Assembly (NCBI RefSeq): GCF_000004195.4
Contig: NC_030678.2
Span: 62,527,378-62,591,377, forward strand
Reading direction: 5' to 3'
Length of the DNA stretch: 64,000 nucleotides
Origin: Xenopus tropicalis
Taxonomy: Eukaryota; Chordata; Amphibia; Anura; Pipidae
A program made the position numbers and the translations under genes. Below, piece by piece: positions 50,601-60,479 of this stretch. Position 1 is the first letter of the stretch, and each line of letters opens with the position of its first letter. Under the pieces are notes generated by a model. It searched no databases and was not told the DNA's origin. It saw only the letters and a list, made by a program, of their open reading frames with translations.

Positions 50601-53600
50601 TCTACTTGGAATAAGGTTCTCAGTGGGGTCCCTCAGGGTTCTGTACTGGGTCCACTTTTGTTTAACTTGTTCATAAATGACTTAGGGGAGGGTATTATAA
50701 GTAATGTATCAGTGTTTGCAGATGACACAAAACTCTGCAGACCAGTCAATTCTATCCAGGATGTGGCATCCTTGCAGCAGGATCTTGACAAACTGGCGAT
50801 CTGGGCGGCTAAGTGGCAGATGAGATTTAATGTGGATTAATGTAAGGTCATGCACCTGGGATGTAAAAATATGCAAGCCCCGTATACCCTTAATGGGACT
50901 GCACTAGGCAAATCCCTAATGGAGAAGGACCTTGGAGTCCTTGTAGATAATAAACTTGGCTGTAGCAAGCAATGCCAGGCAGCAGCTACAAGGGCAAACA
51001 AGGTTTTGAGCTGTATTAAAAGGGGTATAGATTCACGGGAGGAGGGGGTTATTCTTCCCCTTTACAGAGTGCTGGTAAGGCTCCATCTGGAATATGCTTA
51101 TTATTGAGTTAGAGAGTGTCCAGAGAAGGGCAACTAAGCTGATAAAGGGTATGGAAAGTCTCAGTTATGAAGAAAGACTGGCCAAGTTGGGTCTGTTTAC
51201 ACTGGAGAAGAGGCGCTTAAGAGGTGACATGATAACTATGTATAAATATACAAGGGGATCATATAATAACCTTTCTAATGTTTTATTTACCAGTAGGTCT
51301 TTCCAACGGACACAGGGGCACCCACTCCGTTTAGAAGAAGGGAGGTTCCATTTAAATATTCGGAAAGGATTTTTTACTGTGAGAGCTGTGAAGTTGTGGA
51401 ATTCCCTCCCCGAATCAGTCGTACTGGCTGACACATTATATAGCTTTAAGAAGGGGCTGGATGGATTCTTAGCAAGTGAGGGAATACAGGGTTATGGGAG
51501 ATAGCTCTTAGTACAAGTTGATCCAGGGACTGGTCCGATTGCCATCTTGGAGTCAGGAAGGAATTTTTTCCCCTCAGATGGTGTTTTTTGCCTTCCTCTG
51601 GATCAACTACAAGTTAGGCAGGTTATATATAGGCATTATGGTTGAACATGATGAACGTATGTCTTTTTTCAACCCAACTTAATATGTTACTATGATCAGG
51701 TGACACTGTAAGTGTGTGTAATATAGGAATGTGTTCTATAGTACGGGTGCATGCTATTTACTCCAACTGCTTGTAAAACTGACATTGTGTGAAACTGACA
51801 TCTACCAAGGTATTTGGGAGGTTTTCTTAAAAAATTTATACTTACTTCCAGAATTGTATTACTCATTGTTAATGTTAGCTCTATAATGTAATTCCTAGAA
51901 CTGATAAGTTTACACATCTATGTAAAGCACTCCTGATGCAAGTAGACCATGTACAAAATTCTGCATGCAGTTGTTGGTAGTCAGTCCATTATATCTGATA
52001 TTAAGTTACAGAAAAATCCCTAGTCAGGAAAAAACTCAGTCCATAAGCATTCCAAATAACAGATCTTATACTACTATTAGAAAACACACTGGCAGAAACA
52101 ATATTCTGTACAAAGTTTGAACCCTTTTCACCACATTTCACCCATTTAATGAAATAGCTTTATGCATTGAATTTTAACTGCATAAAAGAACACTATGTGG
52201 TGAACTACTGAGCGGAGAAGGAACAGGGGGTCTTGTCAGTCCATGTACAGTAGGTAGGTGGAGAAGATCATGTTAAACAATACCTTGCAACTGGTTCTTG
52301 AGTTTGTTTTGCAATTGTCTAATCCTTTCTCTGCCACAGATTATAAAACCTACAATCTGACTATGAAGAGCGTGATTCATGGGTCACGGAAGGGACAGGG
52401 TTTGTAGGTTTGTAGGGGTGAGTGGAACTTGGGTGAATAATTGGCAGTGTTGGCTGTTCATGTGAAAGCTTTTTTTGGGGGGGGGTCCATATTACATATT
52501 TTCCCGCTCCACGCTTACAACGTTTGCATTAAAGTGCGTGAAAGGGGGTGAACATTGCTAGTTTTGAGTGTGCAATTGCACTCACTGCATTAAAAAAATA
52601 AAATTCAGCTGTAAAAGTTACCAGAGGTGACAAACACTTCTAGTGTAATTATCCCAAAGGTGTTACCTGTGGCATGTGCTCCTTTGGAAAGGTAACCTGA
52701 GTTTAGGCAGATTAATGCATAGGTAAGGGATTGGTGTAGAAAGAAGAGATTTGTGTTTTAGAACTGGAGTCGTTTTTCCATCAGCTGCAGGCTTTTTGCC
52801 AGGGATGGGCTGTACCTCAATGATGATAGTGCAGCTGCTTTGGGGTAAGAATTGCCAGAGGGTTGGAGGAGATTTTAAACTAGGCATGGGGGGGGGGGGG
52901 GGGAGTGCAGTGGGTAATTCTGTGGAAGAAAGGTTATGACTTTTCTAATAAAATGATTGTTCTTTTGAATAAAAAAGACACAAATTACCTGTTCTTCCAT
53001 CTCACATGTCTCGGTGGAATCTTGGGCTTTATCTGAAATAAGAGAAGACAAGAAATATTGGTTGCACAAGTGCTGCTGTGTTTGTTACACTTATGTTTGC
53101 CTAGGCACTTATGTGCTGGTAAGGATATGACTATACATACAAAAATGTATATAATGGGACTCTGGATTTCTGGTGATTAATTCCATACAGAAACTCCCCT
53201 ATTAGCTAGGGAGAAGTGAAAGAATCAGGTTATTGTTACTTGTTGGGTGATGAGGGGAACTTGCCAAATTTGAGGTATATAAAAGAAGACTGCAAAAGGA
53301 AAAGGCCAGCTATAAAGAGAGATATCAACCACATTTTAGTGCATATCTAGTATAAGTAAATCAAGAGCAACTGGACTTGCTGAGTAATCATTGAAGATAT
53401 TTCACTACTCATTATTAACTGGTATGGAAAGTACTCGGCATATAAGCTCTTCCACTAATCCAATCACAATGGCACATTGTAACTGTAGCAGACAGGTGAG
53501 GCCTTCAACCCCACCTGACTGCATTAGAACTTACACCACAGGGCGGAAAGTGTGACAACCAATACAATATACAAGTCCAAGGAGAAGGAGCACAAATATC

Positions 53601-56600
53601 TCAGAGGAACACTAAAAGCTTGTGGCCTCCCAGACTGGGCCTTTATCAAAACAACAGCAATTAAGCCCAACAAGAAATCCAAAAGAAATAACTGTCCTGA
53701 GACACAGAGTAGGCCCAATATACACCACAATCTTGTTTTTTTTTTTTAAACCTAGCAACACAATGAGACAAAAACTGGTACACCTGAAGGATCTAACACC
53801 AAAGAAAAACAAAGCAATGTGGTATACACAGTCCAGTGTAGCGAGGAGTGCAAAGACCTATACAGTGGGGAGACAAAGCAACTGCTTAGCATAGGAGGTC
53901 AAACGCTACTGGGCAAGACTCAGCTATCAATCTACACTTAAATGACAAAGGACACTCCTTTGAAGATAACAATGTCCACATTTTGGAAAAGAAGACTGCT
54001 TGTTTGAACAAGGTGTTAAATAGGCTATTCAAATTAAAGGACATGTAAACCTCACACGCAAAAATGTAATCAGTGAACAGCCTCTTTGAAATCTTCAATA
54101 CCTGTCACGCTGGTTGTCCAGAGGTTAATAGTAAGGCTGCAACATCTCCTTAATCACTTAGATTTCCTTCTCCTCCTGTAACCCACTCGCCCCCCCCCCC
54201 CTCGTAAATTTGCTTTGACTGTTGGCTTGTGGGCATGCTCAGTTGTTCTAAGCACAGATTACTAAACACGCCCTCCAGTCTAGCAGCCAGTGATGAGATG
54301 GCATTGCTGGTTCCCATAGAAACTCAGCGCCAACTGTCTGCTTCAATTTTTTTCTCCCAACCTCCTCTCCTGAGCTCAGCTCAAACAAAGCAGAACTTTT
54401 ATCAGACAGTTCTGCCTGTGTGAGTTTGTATTATTGATGAAATGTATGCTGAATAAGGGTCTGTGTGTGTGTATGCTGTTTGCAATTGATATACATTGTA
54501 GGCAAATGTAGGCTTTACATGTCCTTTAAGGTAGAGAAACCATTGCAAAGCAGAGGTGGGAGCCTTCACCACCACCTGCTACATACAATGCTGTTCTAAC
54601 ATCTGTACCCCAGTGGTTTCAGAACACTTCACACATCCATTCATGCAACTCTCACAAGTCACCTGTTTCTAAGAGGTATATTTATCATGCTGTGTAAAAA
54701 CTGGAGTAAAGCATTATCAGTGATGTTGCTCATAGCAGCCAGTCAGATGATGTGCTTTGGTTTTCTAACTGTTGAAATCTAATTACTGATTGGTTGCCCT
54801 GGGCAACATCACTGCTAATGCTGTACACCGCTTTTTACACACCATGATAAATATACCCCTAAGAGTACATATGCTGAGGACTTCCCATACCAGTCAGTTA
54901 ACTGAAAAAGCTACTCAGATAAGTAGCAAAATGTCTAAAATCTAAAGTCCTATTTACCTCTTTTATTGAAGAGGAATTCACAAAAGCACTTTCTCCTATA
55001 TCCACTAGTGACCTTCACAATGAACAGTTTTGGCAGTCAAACCTGCTTTGATGCATATGGCACTTACATGTATATAAGTTCCAGGGTGCAGTTGAGCAAA
55101 AGAGCCCTGGAATTACGACTGGCCTTGAGCAAACACTATTTTTAGGATTCCGCTTGCCCTTGCCAACATCTCCACCTTAACTTTTGTCTGATTTACAAAA
55201 TTGGAGCAACTTTTGCTACTTTTATTAATAAATCAACTACAAGTTGATTTCACACACACAGTTACATTTACGTTGAGCTTGAATATATTGCTCATAGAAG
55301 TAGCTTATTAAATATACTCTAATAAGTATGATCTGAAAATTAATTAGATGAATACAAAACACATTTGTGATCACAAAAATGTTATCAGCACAGTGGCATA
55401 CTGGAAATACAAAAACTATTTTTTGGTGACGAAATTAATATTCTGAGATGCAGGGTCCATTTTCTGTCTATGAAATGCTTTTTGTGCACAGAATTATTTG
55501 TGCTGGAACAAAATACATTTTTGACTGTAAAAAGGGATGATTGTGTCATACTTACTGTGATCTTTCTTTCCATGACAAACTGCATGTCAGTATTCATTGG
55601 GAGTTTTTCTAATCTTTAAAAAACCAACCCTACCCCTCAACCGGCATCTTTGTAACAAACTTCTAAAACAACCATAAAAGGGATGGGAATGTACTGACAT
55701 AGAGTTTGTCATGGAAAGGAAGATCGCAGTAAGTATGACACAATCTTCCCTTGACGAACTCCATGTCGGTACTTGTTTCGGTACATGTGACGTAGCAAGT
55801 TACTCTTTCCCCAATAGGTTTGTAAAAGGCTCTATCAATCAGGAACCTGTAATAAGGAATGCCGTAACACTGCAGAGAGCCCACAACCATGCAACTTCTG
55901 CAAGTGAACATAATGATTTTTAATGATTTGGGGAGGGTCTTTTTAATGGTGGCAGGGGGGAGAGGCTATTCCAGTACGTACTGACGTTGAGTTTGTCAAG
56001 GGAAATGCATTTTAAGAACACAATGGACAGCGCTGAACTAAACCAGGAAAGCGCTGAGGGACTGTGGAGCTAGCCAGGGCCTATTTCCCTCCAGGGCACG
56101 AAGTGTTAACTGCTCAGGTCACTGGGCGGGAAAAAAGAGCACTGCCCAACACGCCCTCCCCTTTGCCTGCCAGCTCACCCTGCAGCGTTCACCTCCTCTG
56201 CAGCAGCACGGAGCGTCATCTCCCTCCCCCCCTCCCTGTTTAAGCGCGTCTAGCTAGTGAACTATTAGGTCAGCCAGTTCGCTTAATTCCCATGTTTATG
56301 TTTTTTCTTTCAGGTTCTGATTCTTTAAAAAAAAAAAAAAAAAAAGGAAATGTATCTGATATATGCTTATAAATTGTAGTATGTCACAGCAAAGGCGGGG
56401 ATAGTACTTGGCCATTCAATTTCGGTTTATTTGGTGGTTTCCACATGCCCACTGGTGGCCGGCATCCGTTATATAACAAAAAAGTTTGTTGTGAAGTTGG
56501 GAAAGTTGAAATACATGGCAAGGACTATTTTTCGGAAGTCGTATTCTTTAATAAAGCTGTGGCCGAACCCCACCCACAAAAAATTGGTATCAGCGTGTTT

Positions 56601-56922
56601 TCTTGTGTCATGTGTTTATATGGGGGGGGGGGGGGGGGGGGAGAAGGTTGGAAGGGAGGGAATAAGTCTCCGCAGTCTAATAGCATCCTCAGCATAAATA
56701 CCCTCCATAATTTTTTGGTTTATAAAATGCATTTTTTTTTCAAACAGCTCTCATAGAAGTCCTTTTTAATGCATACCCCATTCTACTGTATTTAAATCAA
56801 TCTCTGCTGTAAACACTTACCTAATAATAGCCTTTTCTTTCTGAAGATCAAAAAGCCAAGTAATACAGATAGCCATATAATTGCAGTTACTCCAGCTGCA
56901 CCAACATAGTGCCACGTGCAAT
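47428..56922 (-). CDS. ITIM/ITSM-bearing inhibitory membrane receptor, last four coding exons
   Basis: Four exons join in phase (1, then 0, 0, stop): a membrane span, a stop-transfer run (RKKR) and a tail of roughly 100 residues with four tyrosine motifs: IVYCAV, TVYSEV, ITYASV and DVYAVV. ITIMs (I/V/LxYxxL/V) and ITSMs (TxYxxV/I) recruit SHP-1, SHP-2 or SAP-type adaptors when phosphorylated. The many small cytoplasmic exons resemble Fc receptor-like, SLAM, PECAM and Siglec genes, but without the ectodomain the family cannot be fixed. The ectodomain exons should lie beyond 64000. It is oriented head-to-tail with PTPN22, with about 12.7 kb between its stop and the PTPN22 start. No frame damage is seen. 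Confidence 0.8.
47879..48285. mobile_element. TTAA-flanked T2/Kolobok-type MITE
   Basis: TTAA at both ends. TTAAAGGAAAAGTTCAGTGT and ACACTGAACTGTTCCTTTAA. An internal palindrome (ACATAACTGTTCAGTTAGTTT) is centred near 48118. Between receptor exons. 48286-48832 is otherwise unassigned. Confidence 0.88.
48833..49027. mobile_element. Palindromic MITE with TAA duplication, copy 1
   Basis: Ends GGGATATATTTATCATGC and GCATGATAAATATATCCC, flanked by TAA. The interior is an inverted repeat around GTGATGTTGCTCATA / TATGAGCAACATCAC. Confidence 0.85.
49076..49214. mobile_element. SPIN-type hAT MITE
   Basis: CAGTGGTTCTCAACC, TTGCGACCCCTTTGGGTGTC, TAAGACCATCGGAAAACACA and GAATTAGGAAGGTTGAGAGC match the SPIN non-autonomous element I know from tetrapods. 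Flanks TGCTAGAA and TACTAGAA form an 8-bp duplication with one mismatch. About 139 bp, with an internal deletion. Confidence 0.88.
49341..49394 (-). CDS. Receptor exon with first ITIM
   Basis: 54 bp, phase 0 at both ends, acceptor ACAG, donor GTAAAA. It encodes KQDDEMEIVYCAVAFPEK. IVYCAV fits the ITIM consensus. The donor is somewhat weak. Confidence 0.75.
49578..51695 (+). pseudogene. CR1 LINE, endonuclease end through reverse transcriptase to 3' end
   Basis: Endonuclease tail (GDFNYPDIDWS, then NHAILDLVISND and SDHNVISFDV), RT blocks (GPDGIHPWVLREL, DWKKANVIPIFKKG, DFAKAFDTVPHKRLL, SGVPQGSVLGPLLFNLFIND, FADDTKL) and C-terminal parts (LEKRRLRGDMITMYKY, VKLWNSLPESV). The 3' tail ends CAACCCAACTTAATATG. 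The 193-residue RT frame (50259-50840) is open, but stops and shifts before and after make it non-functional. Lies in a receptor intron. Confidence 0.92.
51696..52659. other. Receptor intron part, mostly unassigned
   Basis: 52000-52075 carries a weak TACAGG-type fragment (AAGCATTCCAAATAACAGATC). A G9 run lies near 52477. Confidence 0.4.
52660..52935 (+). pseudogene. CR1 5' region fragment
   Basis: GGGATGGGCTGTACCTCAAT and GGTTGGAGGAGATTTTAAAC resemble CR1 sequence upstream of the endonuclease. It ends in a G15 run near 52889. The receptor juxtamembrane exon begins only 54 bp away on the opposite strand. Confidence 0.45.
52989..53032 (-). CDS. Receptor juxtamembrane exon
   Basis: 44 bp, phase 1 to 0, acceptor TCAG, donor GTAATT. 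Joined to the previous exon it reads DKAQDSTETCEMEEQ, an acidic linker. It is identified from phase and splice sites only, and lies just beside a CR1 fragment. Confidence 0.7.
53540..54660 (+). pseudogene. Penelope-like element fossil with GIY-YIG domain, split by a MITE
   Basis: Frames read KEKEHKYLRGTLKACGLPDWA, then VYTVQCSEECKDLYSGETKQL (GIY-YIG: VY..LYSGET), then LHLNDKGHSFEDNNVHILEK. The PLE frame resumes after the MITE with VEKPLQ. The 54034-54529 MITE interrupts it. Frameshifts and stops make it dead. A hammerhead-like tail follows at about 54895-54945. Confidence 0.8.
54034..54529. mobile_element. TTAA-flanked MITE inside the PLE fossil
   Basis: TTAA at both ends. TTAAAGGACATGTAAACCTC and TTTACATGTCCTTTAA. 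Contains a C11 run near 54190. Confidence 0.88.
54673..54859. mobile_element. Palindromic MITE with TAA duplication, copy 2
   Basis: Same family as 48833-49027, in the opposite orientation. Flanked by TAA on both sides. Inserted between the PLE coding fossil and its tail. Confidence 0.83.
54890..54950 (+). mobile_element. PLE tail with degenerate hammerhead-like core
   Basis: CTGAAAA, a GCTACT..AGTAGC hairpin, CAAAATGTC. It follows the PLE GIY-YIG fossil on the same strand, the expected position for a PLE tail. 54951-55535 is unassigned. Confidence 0.6.
55536..56010. repeat. Three copies of a GAGTTTGTCA hairpin repeat
   Basis: About 55541-55590 is inverted relative to 55696-55750 (GTGTCATACTTACTGTGATC / GATCGCAGTAAGTATGACAC). 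The stretch 55696-55775 is itself a hairpin. A third partial copy lies at 55970-56005. Class unknown. Confidence 0.7.
56011..56820. other. Receptor intron part with poly(A) and G20 runs
   Basis: 56020-56250 is GC-rich and may belong to an unrecognised element. An A run ends near 56345. Otherwise unassigned. Confidence 0.45.
56622..56641 (+). repeat. G20 homopolymer
   Basis: Twenty uninterrupted G on the plus strand, so a C20 run in the receptor's sense strand, 180 bp downstream of the transmembrane exon donor. Confidence 0.95.
56821..56922 (-). CDS. Receptor transmembrane exon
   Basis: 102 bp, phase 1 at both ends, acceptor TTAG, donor GTAAGT. It reads CTWHYVGAAGVTAIIWL, then SVLLGFLIF, then RKKRLLL: about 23 hydrophobic residues followed by a basic stop-transfer sequence. 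Phase 1 borders are usual for immunoglobulin-superfamily receptors. Confidence 0.82.
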
Positions 56923-57159
56923 CTAAAATTGAAAAGAAAGTTCCATTATGTATAATTGTACCTTTGACCAATGCTGCCTCTGTCTGTGAGTGAAAATCCC
57001 CAAAATATGGTGGGTATGTATGGGAAATTATGAGTGTGTGTGTACATGCATGTACAGTGTTATTTCTTTGAGATTTATCTTAGCATTTCTGCGTTAAGAA
57101 AAGGTCACAGCAAATACCTAGTGCTGTTTATATTACTATATCACACATCCCTTTTTAAA
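56923..57159. other. Intron upstream of the transmembrane exon, nothing recognised
   Basis: No receptor exon was found between 56923 and 64000. Confidence 0.5.
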
Positions 57160-57360
57160 ATAATAATGCAGCTCTAACTGTAACAGGAAGATGTATGGGA
57201 ATTAATGACATAACTTTGTTTATTAATTGGCTGATATAACCCCCCAAGTATGTGTGCCCTTGGCTTCTTTGTGTGCATAGTGAATCCTATGATCCCAGGG
57301 GGTGTCCCTTAGTATTTAACATGGCAATCATTTTCTATATAGAATTATCCAATGGCACAT
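57160..57360 (+). repeat. Interspersed repeat family B
   Basis: GCAGCTCTAACTGTAACAGG, GTGAATCCTATGATCCCAGG and CATGGCAATCATTTTC as in 3880-4200. 57361-57871 holds nothing else recognised. Confidence 0.65.
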
Positions 57361-57871
57361 ACATCTTAAAAAAAGTTTTTATGAAAATGGTTTATTTAAA
57401 TGAAGCATGGTTTTACATTTATGAGCTATTTTATGCAATATATTTTTATAAAAACCTACAAAGTGTAGTTTTCCCTCTAACCTTTGGTTTTGAGCTTTCC
57501 CTGACTGTCCTGACCTTGATTCTGGACATGTCTTCTAAGCCAGCTGAACTAGGGTGTTCTATAAGAGAAGTTAAAGGGAATATTTATATTTGTACAAGCA
57601 TTTAGTGTCCAATTTGTAACCTATATATAATTTTAATGTAGTAGCAGAAATGCAATGTTATAAAGATATTTACCTCAGAGATTCCATGATCACTAACACA
57701 ATTAGGGTGCACAGAACTACTCAGGTACATTCTGTGCATGAACCAATTTCAAAAGGCATGTCAATTGCAAAATTGGTACAGTACCATACCTCTGTCTCAG
57801 CTTAGTCTCCAAATTTAGTCAAAAAAGTGTCCAATGGCAGGCTGGAGGGAATTTTATATATAAATATATAT

Positions 57872-58136
57872 TAGGGATGCACCGAACCCAGTTTTTCAGG
57901 TTTGGCAGAACCCCCGAATCCATGTTAAGGGGCCAGGCGTATGCTGAACTGAATTGTAATAAGCATATGCACGCACAGCAAAAATGTTTCCACTTCCGTG
58001 TTTATGCGGCGACATTAACCCGCATTTGGAATCAGTTCGCCCAGGATCATGGATTCGGCTGAATCTGAACCCTGCCGAAAAAAAGGCCGAATCCTGTCCG
58101 AATACTGAACCGAATGCTGAATTCAGTGAATCCCTA
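57872..58136. mobile_element. hAT-type MITE, 8-bp target duplication
   Basis: Starts TAGGGATGCACCGAACCC and ends CAGTGAATCCCTA. Flanked by ATATATAT on both sides. Rich in CCGAATC words, a common frog and fish repeat. Confidence 0.85.
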
Positions 58137-58151
58137 ATATATATATATATA

Positions 58152-59763
58152 CAGTGGTGTGAAAAACTATTTGCCCCCTTCCTGATTTCTTATTCTTTTG
58201 CATGTTTGTCACACAAAATGTTTCTGATCATCAAACACATTTAACTATTAGTCAAAGATAACACAAGTAAACACAAAATGCAGTTTTTAAATGAGGGTTT
58301 TTATTATTTAGGGAGAAAAAAAATCCAAACCTACATGGCCCTGTGTGAAAAAGTAATTGCCCCCTGAACCTAATAACTGGTTGGGCCACCCTTAGCAGCA
58401 ATAACTGCAATCAAGCGTTTGCGATAACTTGCAACGAGTCTTTTACAGCGCTCTGGAGGAATTTTGGCCCACTCATCTTTGCAGAATTGTTGTAATTCAG
58501 CTTTATTTTAGGGTTTTCTAGCATGAACCGCCTTTTTAAGGTCATGCAACAACATCTCAATAGGATACAGGTCAGGACTTTGACTAGGCCACTCCAAAGT
58601 CTTCATTTTGTTTTTCTTCAGCCATTCAGAGGTGGATTTGCTGGTGTGTTTTGGGTCATTGTCCTGCTGCAGCACCCAAGATCGCTTCAGCTTGAGTTGA
58701 CGAACAGATGGCAGGACATTCTCCTTCAGGATTTTTTGGTAGACAGTAGAATTCATGGTTCCATCTATCACAGCAAGCCTTCCAGGTCCTGAAGCAGCAA
58801 AACAACCCCAGACCATCACACTACCACCACCATATTTTACTGTTGGTATGATGTTCTTTTTCTGAAATGCTGTGTTGCTTTTACACCAGATGTAACGGGA
58901 CACGCACCTTCCAAAAAGTTCAACTTTTGTCTCGTCGGTCCACAAGATATTTTCCCAAAAGTCTTGGCAATCATTGAGATGTTTTTTAGCAAAATTGAGA
59001 CGAGCCATAATGTTCTTTTTGCTTAAAAGTGGTTTACGCCTTGGAAATCTGCCATGCAGGCCGTTTTTGCCCAGTCTCTTTCTTATGGTGGAGTCGTGAA
59101 CACTGACCTTAATTGAGGCAAGTGAGGCCTGCAGTTCTTTAGATGTTGTCCTGGGGTCTTTTGTGGCCTCTCGGATGAGTTGTCTCTGCGCTCTTGGGGT
59201 AATTTTGGTCGGCCGGCCTGTTCCATGTTTTTGCCATTTGTGGATAATGGCTCTCACTGTGGTTCGCTGGAGTCCCAAAGCTTTAGAAATGGCTTTATAA
59301 CCTTTACCAGACTGATAGATCTCAATTACTTTTGTTCTCATTTGTTCCTCAATTTCTTTGGATCTTGGCATGATGTCTAGCTTTTGAGGTGCTTTTGGTC
59401 TACTTCTCTGTGTCAGGTAGCTCCTATTTAAGGGATTTCTTGATTGAAACAGGTGTGGCAGTAATCAGGCCTGGGGGTGACTACAGAAATTGATATTGAA
59501 ATTGAAAATTGAAATTGATAAACCACAGTTAAGTTATTTTTTAACAAGGGGGGCAATCACTTTTTCACACAGGGCCATGTAGATTTGGAGTTTTTTTTCT
59601 CCCTTAATAACGTAAACCTTCATTTAAAAACTGCATTTTGTGTTCAATTATGTTATCTTTGACTAATAGTTAACGGTTTTTGATGAGCAGAAACATTTAA
59701 GTGTGACAAACATGCAAAAGAATAAGAAATCAGGAAGGGGGCAAATAGTTTTTCACACCACTG
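58152..59763 (-). mobile_element. Tc1-like transposon, nearly complete, one nonsense mutation
   Basis: 1612 bp between TA duplications. Outer ends CAGTGGTGTGAAAAACTATT and its complement. Terminal inverted repeats of roughly 200 bp contain a second inner copy of the motif (GTGTGAAAAAGT), the IR/DR layout. Confidence 0.92.
58508..59371 (-). pseudogene. Tc1 transposase with premature stop
   Basis: The frame MPRSKEIEEQM.. has the paired helix-turn-helix region, a GRPTK linker, WTDETKVELFG (first D), QQDNDPKHTS (second D) and SPDLYPIEML (E). TAA after ARKP replaces one sense codon. The same frame then continues without break from NKAELQQFCKDEWAK to GGPTSY and a natural stop, so the full protein would have been about 339 residues. 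LYPIEMLL replaces the usual LNPIEMLW. Confidence 0.9.
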
Positions 59764-60180
59764 TATATATTACAGTATGTATCCATAAGGTGGCACACTG
59801 CTTCAAAAAACTCTACCTAGGTGCACGGTAAAAAGCATAGAGTCCAGAAAAAAACAGCAACACCGGAATTTTTAATGAAAAACCAAATGTGTATTCAGTA
59901 GGAACATACAGCCAACGTTACATTTCATTCCCAGTTGGGACTGTTCTCAAGGCAACCCCACCCTAATCACAACCAATCATAAATAGCCCATCCTAGATTG
60001 ATTAAGGAAGTGACATCATTTCAGTGAACATAGAGAAACAGCATAGTACATAACATCATTTTAATAATTATAAAATCAATTAATAAGTCATACTCATGAC
60101 TAGCAAGAATTTTAAAAAAAAGTAAAATAAAGTGCCTATATCAAAACATATATTCGCCAAAAGTGAAAGACCCAAGACTA
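59764..60180 (-). mobile_element. PLE-type tail, minus strand
   Basis: On the minus strand: CCTTGAGAACAG, a TCCC-AAC-TGGGA hairpin, GAAATGTAACGTTGGC, then a TTTTTCATTAAAAATTCC stretch. It lies downstream of the PLE coding fossil at 60480-61085 on the same strand. Confidence 0.6.
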
Positions 60181-60479
60181 AAAACAGTAGTACAGAGGTG
60201 AATATATGAAATGACATTAAAAACAGCATCCATTAATAGCAACGCAATTCTGACTGCATTTAGTATATAGTATAAGGAGACTATTCTAGTTAACAAGCAG
60301 TGCATATTTTAAAAATTGGAAAAAGCATACCCTGCACAATGGATAAACCATATCTATACTAAACAATATACATAATGGGTTGCATATACACTGATTATTT
60401 TTCAATCACTACAGATGAGTTATGCTTAAACAGTCCTTTAAGCACATGGGTAACCCCTTCAAGTTCCAGTTACTTTAAC

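Noticed and set aside
50259..50840. 193-residue reverse transcriptase frame as a functional gene
   Set aside because: It is the best-kept part of a CR1 element whose upstream and downstream frames are broken.
57660..57740. Possible receptor exon upstream of the transmembrane exon (SVHPNCVSDHGISE, followed by GTAAAT)
   Set aside because: The only open frame ends in phase 0, but the transmembrane exon needs phase 1, and the phase that would fit has a stop. The acceptor is weak.
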